From assembly GCF_009017415.1 (NCBI RefSeq), contig NC_092409.1, positions 5,022,001 through 5,086,000 on the forward strand: a DNA stretch of 64,000 bases. The letters run 5' to 3'. The notes below the pieces were generated by a model. That model was not told the DNA's origin. It searched no databases and was given only the letters and a program-made list of their open reading frames with translations. Positions 35,761 to 47,470 of the stretch are shown piece after piece. The stretch comes from Aspergillus flavus (Eukaryota > Ascomycota > Eurotiomycetes > Eurotiales > Aspergillaceae). The first letter of the stretch is position 1; the number at the start of each line of letters is the position of its first letter. The position numbers were made by a program, and so were the translations under genes.

Positions 35761-38577
35761 ATAGTACTATGGGCACGCTCAAGCCACCAATGTAACCATT
35801 AGCCTCTTTTGCGGCCATTGTGTTCGGCCCGTTTGGAAAATCGCCAAGATGAGGCCAGCAGAACTTCTCAGTGTACTTCGATAGTGTTCCATACTGGGAC
35901 CATGATACTAACTGTATCGTGTGATGCCTATAACGACAGACTTACGAGCGTTTCGACTTGGGCAGGTTGTTCATTTCATTTTCCCATATACGAGTTGATT
36001 TTCTGTTATTAATTTTTTGTGCTGCAATCTTCGTGACCGATGATATCACTGCTCGTTTCTGCTTCCATTTTCTTGCAGCTTCTGCGACTTTTTGGATTGA
36101 TTCCCCCTGTTTAAAAGGCTAGGGTGAGGCGTTTGTGATACTTGATACCTACGACGATTCCTTGGCTATCTTTGTGATACGTGTTAGTCTACATTGTCAA
36201 TCTTGCAGTGAACTGGGGCTAAAGGTTTCGCCCCTTGTCGACGAGATGGAGATGGGTCTGGTGTATTTACTGAGGTCTAACTAATTCGAGAACTCTCTCC
36301 CTCTTCCTGGACGAGCATCTAATATGTGCCTAAGGCAGCAATCGGGAACCCCACCTGTCATTGCGTGTTTTGCCCTTTTTGCACCCAACTAGTATCAGTA
36401 TCAACGACAAACTATCGACTAACGTGCTGAAGCCTGAAGCACGACACAGGAGTAAATTCCTACCACTCAGTGGCTAGTGGGGTTTTCATCTTATTGGGAT
36501 GGTTGATGGTAATCCCATGCTCGTTTTGAGAGTCAGTCCCATTTGCTGCCAACGTCAGCCAAGGATCGACAGTCAGAACGGTCGGTGACTCCACTCAGAT
36601 AGCGTGTGAAGGCAGGTCCATTCAGGTCTCTGAACATCTCGATATGTATAGAACTAACGCGAGCTAGTGCTCCTGGACCAAAGGCCGTCAAACTTCTTGA
36701 ACAACACACTATTCGATGCCACCGCCACCTGCATGTCGAAAAAAGGATCGACCCTACATACCTGCACCGTTAACCGGTTTTCCCTTTGGTCAGGCCACAA
36801 CTACAGAGTGTAAATCAAGATAAGAGCAATCCCTGGAAAGTAAAGGGGCGCAACTGTCGGAAAGCGAGCAATCAGATCGTCGTGGATATAGTTTCCGAGG
36901 CAAAATCCTTGGTTTCCGAGCGGCTATTCCACTTCTTTACTATTTTAGTCAGGCTCTACCCACTCATTCGACCAGGGGAGATGACTAATGCGGGTCAATT
37001 TTAGTTAGTTAGTCCCTGTGAAATTACCGAGGACAGAGAGGTCTCCATATGTTACAGCAGAACAGCACCTCCTAGGCTCCTACTTGAGTCGGGGCCACTT
37101 AGTCCCTGCACTAAGTCGCTGGTCCCGATATCCTCCTTTTAGTTGAGCTTTGGTACCGAGATGAAGCAGCTAGTAACACACTAACCCACTAGCTATCGGG
37201 GATTACACCGGGATCTAGCAGCCATGACTGCATTGGATGACGACGACGACGACATGAATCCCTGGTCATCACAAGATGAATGTCTTTGTTAAACTTATGT
37301 ATTCTACCTTGGCGCCTCGACTGCGGGGTTGATACGTCTACTCTTTCACCCTGCTTTAAACCGCCGTGGACTACTTATCCGTGGGTACAACATGATACAA
37401 TACGGACTTTCCAAGTAGACATGGACGCAGTCTAAGGTGCTTCAGATAGAAAGCAAGGTATTCTTTGGCTCGTCAGTCTGACTATCGGACACGGCTATCC
37501 GAACACGAAAGCGATATATATTGAATACAGGGAACCCCGTACCACCCTCCCGACCCGAAACCTCACCCAACCAACAGAAAAGGCATATCAACCCCTTCTC
37601 ACGAAGGACATGGGAGTTATTCCGGTCTTCCACGGAGCAACCCAACCCGCCTTCCCGCGAGGCACTAGAACACGACGGTCAGGGGTACTAAGTGACTTAG
37701 AAGGGTCACTGGTCATATCATATTTTTCTACTCTGTACTCAAGAGAAGAAACCAAAGTAACCTAGGAGCTTGGACCAAGAAGGGGTCTGAGGTAGACACC
37801 GTACCACTACTACGACAGTATCTTCGACGAGAGAACAGGACATACAGTGGCCGGTGCAGAATTGACTTCAAGGGAACCGTCACATAACCCACCCTGTTCC
37901 AAGGCACAAACATCACCTCCTACCTATTTTGAATTTGACGTTCCCTACTTGGAGTGGTAAGGTTTCCCAACAGTTCGGGCGCCCGTAGAAAATTCCCTAA
38001 CCGCCTGCAGTTGCCTCCTCATTGGGAATTGTCGGCCCAAGGAATGCATGCTGCGGGTGATTTATGTCTGGTTGCCTTTTTTGCCTCCCACGGTCTTCGA
38101 TTGGGGTGTACTGTACCGCGCTGTATCATGCAGTCAGCATTCACCGAGACATGCATCAGTCACTGATCCTGTCTTGGAAGTATATCAGAACATGAAAGCC
38201 AACACTCGCATGTAATCAATTCCTGATGCACTATCTTAGTTCCCCCACTGACACTGAGAGAATAACAAACACCTTCAACCTGCCGTCTGCAACCTAGCTT
38301 GACAGTCTAGAAAAGAACAGATCCTATTCTTCTTTCGGCGTCACTAACGACGAGCATCCGGACGATCTCCCTATCTAGACCAGTCTATCTGACAGTGGAG
38401 CGCCAAATCAATTGACAGACGCGCGGGAAACTAGCTAGAAGACTGCCCATCGGGGAATTAGCGGCTCATCCTATTCTCTCACCCGCGACATTTCTTTCTC
38501 TGGTTATGTGGAGAATGACGGCTCATTTTAGCTGTGGGGCTTGTGGCGGTGACTTTGTTCTCTCTGGGGTGAAGTCT

Positions 38578-38615
<38 letters not shown>

Positions 38616-41033
38616 AGAGCATACGCAACTACGTTGAGCCCACCGTGATTTTTCCCAGTAGCGTGTCGTACCTATACAAGAGAGGCGTACAGGCAGACAG
38701 GCCTATGTACAATGCCGCTACCTACCAGGGGACATACGGTCGTCAACCAAGTCACCGAGATGCAACGAACACATCACAAATCAACCTCAAGCTCCATCTC
38801 CACGGAAAAACCCAATAAGGTTGACCGGAATGAACTCTCTCTCCCAGGCTTTCAATATGATACAGTCAGTCAAGCACACCGAAACAATTATTGCCTTTCT
38901 CGGCCTAGTGGAAGAAAAGATCATGAACAGTGGTCTACAAAGAACATGGTATATCCGTGGGTAGTCATTGTCATCCAAGTTTCATTTTCATTTCCCTCTG
39001 TGGGTTGGAAATGAAATGGAAGATCAACACCGACAAAGTGGGTCAAGAACCCAACCCAACCAGTTCGTGTCTCCCGACCAATAACGGAGGGCCCACTGGA
39101 GTGCAAATGCAAAAGCCTTTCAAAGGGTTGTTGTTTCTCCTGTATCTCCGGAAGTGGATCCTTTACGTACGGCGTACTGGTGCTGGAGTATTCCAGCGCT
39201 CTTGAGACTAATTTAGTAGTACTACCCTAGGGAAGCCTAGTTCGATGTTCTACGACGACTTCTAATCTGTACTGCACACAGTGCCACACACCCTACCACA
39301 CTTTCTGGATTGGGATAATTATGGGAGGATTGACACTTGGTCTTAGGTAAGAAGATGGGAACAACTGGCCAATCAGAAAGGAAGCATTAGTCATTTATCT
39401 TGGTCCTCTCGTGTTCTCCATCTTGCTAATAAATCTTCATCCTCGTAGTTTTCCATTCCGATACGCCGGAATCCCCGGCCTCGAATAGAAACCCCTAAGG
39501 TCAATGTCCAACATGCGCATATCCGTCCATAGAGCCCCCGTTGTTCGTAGGCAAATACAAATCCAGTCACTAGCTCAAAATGAAGTACTACATCAGTTCA
39601 AAGAACCAAGAACGATCACTATACTAATTTGGGCAATTTTAAACGAAAGCGTTATACGTTCTGGGGCAAATATCAATGGCATGCTCCGTCCTTGTGGATG
39701 ATTAGACTCAAATACTAGTCTCCGCCGCGTCGCCTCTATGGACGATGCGGTTTCCCAATGGACCATTTTCCTGATGTGGCAGGTACATAAATACACAACG
39801 ACTCCGGACGGATGGAACTAGCATATGGTTCTATCATCTCGTACAATTTTCTGGCCCTTAGTGAACGCGATGGCATAGAAAGCGATTATCCCGAAAACAA
39901 CATGTCTAGATTCAAGCGGGTATACTCTGTGCCGGGCAATGGGTCAAGGGCAAGCACCTCGTTTAGTTCCTATCTAATGAACAACTCGATGTGCTGACAT
40001 TTTGTGTCTAGACCTCGATAGGTATTAACGGAGTTTAACAGATCTCAATATCCACCTCATTTCATACACCGAGCATCTCCGCTGATCCATTACCTGTCCC
40101 ATGTCTTTAATTGGCATAGCCCTCGAGCAGTATTGGCCATTAGACATGGAGAACTAGGGTAACCTCGACATGGCGACTAATACGATCAGTACGCGATGGA
40201 CCTTCAAGAGCGAATTGCGATACGGAGTAAACGCATAACAAATACACCACAAGAAAGTGGCAGATTCCCGACAAACCAAGCAATTCCTGGTCTAGAGGCT
40301 GGGTACAAATGACACACGATGGACCTAGGAGATCCATGCTTGCGACTCAGAAGGCTCCAGGCATTGAACTATCTGCTCAAGAAGAGGACAATGTATGGAT
40401 CTCTGTACCAACAAACCCTGTCTCTCTTCTCTGTTTCCTGGTGTCTCTGTCTGGTGATTGTCGATCTGGTTTGCCTGGGATCCCTCTGCCTATTCCTCAC
40501 TTCAGGGATAATGCACGGTGTCGGGATCTGTCCCTCATGATATGAGGGTTTGACGATGTCTGTCCTTTTACTAACCGAAGGAGCTTTCTGAGTGAAGGTT
40601 CATTTGCGCCATTGGCTTAGACTTTGACTAAAAGAGATTTCCTTGTACCAAGCGCAGGGCTGATGCCTCTTGTACTTTCATCGTCGCCTTGAGTGCTCGG
40701 GATAATTCACTTTGGCGTGATAATTCCCTTATCCTACTTACATAACCTAGAATGCCAACGTTCGTAGTCAATTTAAACATCGTACTGGGGTATATCCAGC
40801 GCAGTATGTATATAATCTTATCTGCCGAGACCATCAGGGTATACGACAGTTTACAATATCCAATCGCATAGCTCCATGAATCAACTGTCCGCTAAATGAA
40901 CATATCAGTGGAACATACATAAGTCTATTCATATACCATATAACTGACATCACACATTTATATCCATACCCGTAACCCGATGTATATATGTACTGTATCG
41001 ACAGTTCACCGACCAAAATCAAAACCAACCCAA
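35761..41033. other. Gene desert downstream of the C2H2 factor
   Basis: About 5.3 kb between the zinc-finger stop and the AIM32 stop. All frames are short and unlike known proteins. It contains a TG microsatellite (38581-38612) and one TACGGAGTA (40221-40229). No tRNA, rRNA or mobile element was recognised. The first few hundred bases are T-rich and suit the 3' UTR of the zinc-finger gene. Confidence 0.45.
38581..38612. repeat. TG16 dinucleotide microsatellite
   Basis: Sixteen perfect TG units followed by CGCAG. Alternating purine-pyrimidine DNA of this length can adopt the Z form. Intergenic. Confidence 0.9.
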
Positions 41034-42185
41034 CTACCAACTCATCACCCCCCGTTCCCGATCAAAGCCTCCTCTAATCTGCTCCGGCTTCACCACCTTC
41101 CCCTTCAACACCGTATACCGGATAATATTCTCACAGTCCTCCGGACGAACGCGCGCCAGCCAAATACCCTGCGCCGCACCTTCCTCTCCCTCCGCCGATG
41201 TCTCCTCTTTACTGTCCTGCTTGCGATACCACTCCAAATCGCGACGGCGGTACACAATCACATTCGCAGAATACTTGTGACCCCCAACGTGGCTGATGAA
41301 GTAGATACCAACACCACCGGGTCGCTCATCATCAAGGTCACGATACAGTCCCAGCGGACGCAAATGGCGTTCAAATTCTTTGCGGAGGAGCGGCGCAGAC
41401 TGGCCGCAGCGGGCGTCTCGCGTGCGCTGAGAACAGAGGAGGATCACCGCAGCATGAGGACAGGGGCGCGAGCGGAGGGGCGTCTGCGATAAGAGGTCTG
41501 AGATGGGTGGTTGTTGTGTCTGGTCCTCCGATTCAGGTATGGATACCGGCTCCGGGATAGCTCCCAGGGGTGTGGTGGTTGTGGGTGCGGAATTAACGAT
41601 GTATTTGATCAGGTCTGGGGCCAGGGCTGGCGTGACGTGGTCCACGATGGTGAAGCTGGGTAGGAGCAGGACGGTTGTTGGTTGCTTTCCTGTGTCGTGG
41701 TGGTGGTATTCGTCCGGAACGGGCATGTTGGAGGCCGATAGTTTCAATTTCTGATTTTGTTCGTTAGTATTGTACGTGTGACGAGATCGAGATGGTAGTA
41801 GTAGTATTAGTAGTGATCGATAGAAACTTACCCCGTTACTCGGCTCGAGCCCGCCCTTCTCAATCGCTTCCATCACACTGCCCTCTTCGTCCGCTACATC
41901 TCGTACCCAATCTGTTTTCCCGGTCGCGACGAGCAGATGTGTTGACCATCCGTTGACATTTCCATATAGGGTGTCTTCCTGATCCACATCGAACTTAGCC
42001 GGGTACCGAACGGTACATGTAGCGCAGTCGTGGAGACATTCTTCTCCGTCGACGGCGGGGTCGACCTTGGTGAATAGCTTGTCGGGGGTTGAAGCTGTCC
42101 GGAATTCTTCGGCAGCCCCGGAGTCTTTGGGGGACCCCGATGGTGTTGAGAAGAGAGATGTGCCGCGTCGCCAGAGTGCCTGCAT
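41034..42185 (-). CDS. AIM32: Aim32-like sucrase/ferredoxin-like thioredoxin-fold protein
   Basis: Two minus-strand exons, 42185-41832 and 41750-41034, join to 356 residues; the intron starts GTAAGT and ends AATCAG. The N-terminal half carries a paired-Cys site in CLHDCATCTVRYP (~50) and WSTHLLVATGKTDWVRDV. The C-terminal half has CPHAAVILLCSQRTRDARCG and HVGGHKYSANVIVY (~285), the signature of the sucrase/ferredoxin-like family with an [Fe-S]-ferredoxin-like thioredoxin fold. The yeast member Aim32 is a mitochondrial matrix/intermembrane-space protein with a redox-active cluster linked to import quality control. Localisation here is inferred: the first residues, MQALWRRGTSLFSTPSG, are basic and hydroxylated, as in a presequence. 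The neighbour DLT1 is on the same strand but unrelated in function. Confidence 0.88.
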   Translation of the reverse strand: MQALWRRGTSLFSTPSGSPKDSGAAEEFRTASTPDKLFTKVDPAVDGEECLHDCATCTVRYPAKFDVDQEDTLYGNVNGWSTHLLVATGKTDWVRDVADEEGSVMEAIEKGGLEPSNGVSFYRSLLILLLPSRSRHTYNTNEQNQKLKLSASNMPVPDEYHHHDTGKQPTTVLLLPSFTIVDHVTPALAPDLIKYIVNSAPTTTTPLGAIPEPVSIPESEDQTQQPPISDLLSQTPLRSRPCPHAAVILLCSQRTRDARCGQSAPLLRKEFERHLRPLGLYRDLDDERPGGVGIYFISHVGGHKYSANVIVYRRRDLEWYRKQDSKEETSAEGEEGAAQGIWLARVRPEDCENIIRYTVLKGKVVKPEQIRGGFDRERGVMSW

Positions 42186-42556
42186 AGTGTTGGGGGGGAT
42201 ATGGGGAAAGAAAAAAAGAAAAAGAAAGAGGTCGGAGTGACACAGTTACCATTCTGGAAAAAGCAGATCTTATCAATCACTAATGCCAAGGACGGAATCC
42301 TTTCCGATCTGCCCGACAGGTTGCGAATAGCCTATGTCCTGATTGGCTATTTATTATCAATCTCCCCTCCGCATCAGGTCATCCGTTTGGAATCCCATAT
42401 GGAGATATTAGTAACTACTGTTCATTACTGGGGAGAATAAAGGCCGAAGAGATGTATTATACGTTTATTTATTGTTTCTCTCTATTCGATTAAAAGAGAA
42501 AGAGAAAGGAAAGCGCGGTTCACTATTGCAATCCAATTGGGTTATCCCAAAAGGTT

Positions 42557-43786
42557 TCACGTTCTATTAAAATTAATCGCGTAGGGCAAATCAGTTGGCC
42601 CATGGGTATCTACCAAACGAATAACACTTCCTCCAGAACTGCCCGACGCATTAGACTGTACCCGCCTAAGCGATCGCATCGATGGCGTTCGGGGCGTCGC
42701 CAGCCGATGCGGGTCAACGTTTCTGGACCAAACAGGAGACCTATGACTCTGATTTCCCGATGCAGCGTAAGTGGAGCGACCCTCCCATGTCGATGCATTC
42801 GAAGGTTGTAAACTGTTGCTCCGGCCTCGAGAGAACGCCTCGCTGTCATCGTGGAAATCCATCGTATCAGTTTCCCCTTCCTCGTCTGAAGGTCCAATGA
42901 CAGACTCGCTATCGCCGCGAGAGCCTTCAGCATATATATCATCCATAATGTGCGTATCAAGCGACTTCATCCCTCTTAGAAGCCCGGCAAATATGTGCAT
43001 CAGATCCCGAAACTCGGTTTCGTGAAGCTCGCGCGACGAGAAGCGCGCGCGTTCATATAGTGCGATGAATTCTGCTCCAATCTCGGGTGGCTGAATGACG
43101 TTCAGGCTAGCAAGATGTTGCAAATATTCCCTCAGACCCATCGACACCGGTCGCCGTAAGATATCCACCACTCGTGTGTCCGGGATTGATTGTTCGGCGC
43201 CAGGAGAGGAGGGGTCAAACGAGCGGGTCGCTGTCAAAAAGGGGTCAGGGGGAGCGAGCGAGACCGCTTTAGCTTCGATCAGGTTTGGAAGTTCCTGAAT
43301 GACCGTTCGGTACGGCAGGTCGGGCAAATCGGGGGATGCAGGAGAAGACCATCCGGGGTGTTCGACAGAGCCCCACGGCGGGCGGTCGCGGTCTATCAAG
43401 AGCATGGGGTAGTCGGCAAAGGTATCTCCATCTGCAGCTGTGTCCCGTGGCCTAGCTTGATAAGCAACAATAGCGCTGCGAGCAAGACCTTCAACCACCA
43501 GCCGTCGCACACTCTTTCCGACATCTTCCTTCTCGATTGGGATCCATGCTTTGGGGATTCCAGCTAAGGCACTGCGATTGGTATAGATCCGCGTTGCATA
43601 TATCAGCGCCGCTAATATAAAAGTCACGATGTAGCCACCACTGATAATAAAAATGTTCGTGAGTCGCGAGGTTACGTAGCACTGGTAGATCGCGTCGGCT
43701 GGGGTCAGAACTATAAGACAGAAGAGGATGACGGAGAGAACGATAAAGATAGTGTAGTTGAGGATGCGATAGAAATTCCAGGCCAT
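42557..43786 (-). CDS. DLT1: Dlt1 family membrane protein (defect at low temperature)
   Basis: A single minus-strand open frame of 409 codons with no intron. Two hydrophobic segments near the N-terminus (ILNYTIFIVLSVILFCLIVL, ~8-28, and TNIFIISGGYIVTFILAALI, ~43-63) are followed by a long cytosolic region. The stretches RSALAGIPKAWIPIEKEDVG and RRLVVEGLARSAIVAYQARP and the spacing of the two spans match the fungal Dlt1 family, named for a yeast cold-sensitive phenotype. The last ~110 residues are Ser/Asp-rich and low-complexity. The molecular role of Dlt1 is not established. The start gives the first membrane helix directly. Confidence 0.88.
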   Translation of the reverse strand: MAWNFYRILNYTIFIVLSVILFCLIVLTPADAIYQCYVTSRLTNIFIISGGYIVTFILAALIYATRIYTNRSALAGIPKAWIPIEKEDVGKSVRRLVVEGLARSAIVAYQARPRDTAADGDTFADYPMLLIDRDRPPWGSVEHPGWSSPASPDLPDLPYRTVIQELPNLIEAKAVSLAPPDPFLTATRSFDPSSPGAEQSIPDTRVVDILRRPVSMGLREYLQHLASLNVIQPPEIGAEFIALYERARFSSRELHETEFRDLMHIFAGLLRGMKSLDTHIMDDIYAEGSRGDSESVIGPSDEEGETDTMDFHDDSEAFSRGRSNSLQPSNASTWEGRSTYAASGNQSHRSPVWSRNVDPHRLATPRTPSMRSLRRVQSNASGSSGGSVIRLVDTHGPTDLPYAINFNRT

Positions 43787-44132
43787 AATATCGAGCGCAC
43801 CATATTGCGCATCGCAGCCTGGGCTCGTCGCTGCCTCGACCGTCTATGATCATGAAAGGAAGTAGTTTAACTGGGGGTCGCTGGCGGAGAAGCCGACCGA
43901 GAGTGGGGTCACGTGCAAGACGGAGCCCAACCATAAAGGGGCCGTGTCTATAGGAGAGTGTTATATTAGGGCTCTACTCCCTACGTTTAGTACAAAAGCA
44001 TCGCCATTTAATATGGGGGTGGAGAGAAAGAACAACACGGGTTTTGCATGTACAATGACCTCTTTTCATAAAATATACTAGTAGCGATAAATCTATATAT
44101 GCATGTGCACGGATCCGCTCATGACTGATCTC
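43787..44132. promoter_or_regulatory. DLT1 upstream region / aminotransferase 3' flank
   Basis: About 345 bp on the 5' side of DLT1 and the 3' side of the next minus-strand gene. Nothing further is recognised. Confidence 0.35.
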
Positions 44133-45644
44133 TTAGTCGTCAGCAATTGCTACCTCGTCCTCCCATTGCGCTTTGAGAGCCTCTCCACGAGCCCGGCGGA
44201 TAACTCTTTCAATGCCGTCCAGGCCCTTCTTCAGCACATCCATCTTAGGCCCGTAGCTCAGACGGACGAAGTGATGGCAGGGGCTGTCAAACAGGTCTCT
44301 TCTCTTGGCAGGGTTCAGATCGAAGAAAATACCGGGCACCACAATAACCTTCTCGGAAAGAAGGGCGTTGAAGAAATTCAGACCGTCGGAGATGTTAGCC
44401 TCTGCGGGAAGAGGAGGTTCCAAGGCAGTCAGATCAAGCCAAATATAGAAGGTGGCCTGAGGAACATCCTTAATACGGAATCCAATCTCAGTCAGACGCT
44501 TCACAACGAAGTCTCTCTTTTCACGGAAATGATATTGAAGAGCCTTCATCTCGGCGCGTACAAGGGACGGCTCGAGCATGGGAATGGCAGCCTCCTGGAA
44601 CGGTACGTTGGCACCTCCATCCAGGTAGGAACCAGCTGAGCCCAGGGCGTCAACAAATTCCTTGGGGCCGACAATCCAGGCGATACGCCAACCAGGCAGA
44701 CGGAAACGCTTGGTCAGACCGTCGATGAGCAACACATCTGTCAGGGTTAGCATGAGAAAAGCATCTATAGCTTGGGAGTCTTGGCCCACCGTCTTGGTTG
44801 ACATCCTCCACATTCGTAGCACCACTGAGAGTTGTGCCGTCACAGTCGGTGGTGTAGTTGTAGCCTCCATAAAATTCATCCAAAATCAGCGTCGCCCGAT
44901 CCCTACAGATGTCCTGGATCTTAGCCAGCTCCTCGCTGGAAACAAAGTGTCCGGTCGGGTTACGAGGGTTCGAAGTTAGGAGGACCTGGGTACCACGGGC
45001 AATTTCTTCGGCGATCTTGTCAGGGTGGATATGATAATGGTCGTTCTGGGAGAGGGGAATGGGGATGGGCGCGATCTAAAAGATAATTTGTGAGCTATCG
45101 CGACACAGATCAAGGACCCTGCTTGTAGACTGCGCTACTCAAAAGTCTACGAGTGACCCCGCACGTACATTCTTGAACAAAGTCAACATCTCTGAGTACG
45201 CAGAGTAGTCGGGAATGGGGAAGGAAAGGTACGAATTGCCCAGAATGGCTGCAATTCGAATCAGACCCGCGCGTCCACCGGGCACAATGCAGACATTTTC
45301 CCAAGTGTACTGGCTCTCTTTGCCCTGGCGGTAATGCTCATTGTACAACCGAGCGACAGCAGCGCGGAGGGGCTTGATACCGGCCGTGGGGCCGTACTCA
45401 CGAGCAGCAGAGGTGATGGGAATGCTCGTGGGGCGAGGGAAACTGCCTTCGATCTCATCGTCGGCTTCGGGAGCTCCTTGACCCAGATTTGCCCATTCGG
45501 AAGGATTCTCTGCGTAACCGTGTTCTGTCGCACGTTCTGTACACCAGACAACACCTGTCGAGGCACGCGAGGCATCGAGGCCGGCGTGAGGACGGTGACC
45601 TTCGTGAGCGCTTCGGAATTGACGATGGGTTTCCGATCGAAGTT
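44133..45644 (-). CDS. PLP-dependent class I/II aminotransferase, 5' end uncertain
   Basis: Three minus-strand exons are clear: 45644-45169, 45075-44790 and 44737-44133, the last intron splitting a GAT codon. The core is a fold-type I aminotransferase: WANLGQGAPE, AREYGPTAGIKPLRAAVARL, the cofactor loop VPGGRAGLIRIAA, LLTSNPRNPTGHFVS, the Asp/Tyr pair in LILDEFYGGYNYTT, the PLP lysine in LIDGLTKRFRLPGWR and the substrate Arg in HHFVRLSYGP. It belongs to the aspartate/kynurenine aminotransferase superfamily, and amino-acid specificity cannot be read by eye. The first exon begins after an acceptor at 45645-45647 and has no in-frame ATG in the frame used downstream. A natural-looking N-terminal stretch (NFDRKPIVNSEALTKV) lies in the other frame, suggesting a frameshift near 45560-45580. 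A candidate 21-nt first exon is at 45899-45879. Confidence 0.85.
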
Positions 45645-47470
45645 CTGTATACAAAGGAAGGTGTGTTTGTCAGTGAAAATGTGTGTTATGATTGATTGAC
45701 TTTTTTTTCTCTCTTTTTTTTTCTCGTTTGTTGTACCCCTCATTCCGCAGGTTCTACAACGTTGCCGATCGCAAACGTGCAACTCCAATCAAAAACTTGC
45801 ATAGAAGAACAACGCACCATTCTCCGACAACTCCTTGCCTAGGGAGAATCGCCTGTTGGAAGGGCGCAAAATGCTCACGCGGCGGCCAGAGAACGACATA
45901 TTTGCTGCTTGGCAACAATATCAGAGTTGATATGGAGGATAAAAATAGTTTAGCAGATTGATACGTTTCTTGGCTTTCTCGTAAGTATAAAATCAAGGAC
46001 GCCAAGGATGCGTGCGATCTATACGTAGAAGAAAAAGAAAGCAAAGGGAAAAAGGAAAGAGACGTCAAGATAGGTGACAATCTGTCACGGTATCGACCGC
46101 GTCAAGCGCTGTGAATATGACGAGAGAGGAAAAGAAAGCGCACGGCAAATGGAATGGTTTTAAGGCTCTCTTTCTCAGGCATCACTCTCACCCTCTCTTG
46201 TTTTGTTACCTCCAATTTTGACTTTCGAGACTCAGCCCAACCCCAAAGTACTAACGTTCGAACCAATGACGAAAAAGGAAGGGCGAAATTATATCCCGCA
46301 CCTGATAATCCCTCAATATAAAACACAATCGTTCCAAGGCCGTTGGGCCCCTATTCGCCGCTGGAGGGTCGATCACCATCAGCACTGAGCGTACCACTTC
46401 AACAAAGGCTGGAAATGCCTCAACCAACAGTATTGCCCCGTATCCTGTGGTTATTGTTACTATTATTATTCCCTACATACTTCCTGCCTTCGACGGAAGA
46501 GTATCGGCACGGAAGTCCGTTTGGATCGGATCTGAAAAAGCGGTCGAGGTGCCGACGGTCTGGATTGGGTCCCGACCAGGGGGGAACGTAAGAAGCCGGT
46601 GGGGCTCCTTCGGATTCCATCCGATGGGTGGCTATAGTTACTACGTATATATACTATGTACAGTATGTACGGATAGAACGGAGTGCTCGCAGGCAATGTC
46701 GTATACATCACTTGTCCTGGGAAAATCTTTCCTATTAACTCTTAGAATTAAACAATTCGCCTAGTCTATACCAACCCACCCAAACCGAGTCGAAACACAG
46801 AAAGCCCAACACAAAATAGCGCTCAAACCCGCGACCAAGTCCAACAGAAGAGCCAGCCGTGGGAATACAAGTTCACTATACATCTCATCTCTTATAAGCT
46901 GGAAATTGGTCTGTTCGATGGAACAGCGGTATACGTACATCATGCAGTCATTGCCCGCGAATAGGGACGGAAGGGGCCCGAACAAGAATAAACAAAGTCA
47001 GTCGTCGTAAGCATCTCACCCGACAAGCGAGCTCCGGATAAAATGCACATGGTCAAGATGAAGATAAACATAAATCGGCTTCCGGTAAAACACCCCATAT
47101 AGGTTAGAAGAAAAGAAAAAAAATGAAGAGAATGGAAGATGGATAATGAGAAACAAAGTATGAAGGAAAAATGAAACCAGCCCTTTCTCTTCCCCTTTGT
47201 TCATGGATGAAACAATGGCTCCTCAATAGTCTCAAGCCAATCCAGTTGGAAATGAGTTGTAGAGAACCTGATGACAACGCCGGCAACTTCTTAATAGACG
47301 CCCCTTCTTTTCCTTCCATCTCCGTAGACAACCAGAGCGAAAGGGGGAATTTCAAACAGCAAAACAAAAGGGGGAAAAATAATAATAAGTGAAGCAAAGA
47401 GGACGAGAAGAGAAGAAGAAGAGTATAGTAAAAACAGGATAAAGAGCGCTCCACCTCGGTTGCATTGCGT
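45645..47470. other. Aminotransferase upstream region and CDC24 3' flank
   Basis: About 1.8 kb holding the aminotransferase's first exon or leader and promoter. A long polypyrimidine tract on the plus strand at 45701-45725 would be purine-rich in the minus-strand transcript. The rest shows no coding frame with family resemblance. Confidence 0.4.
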
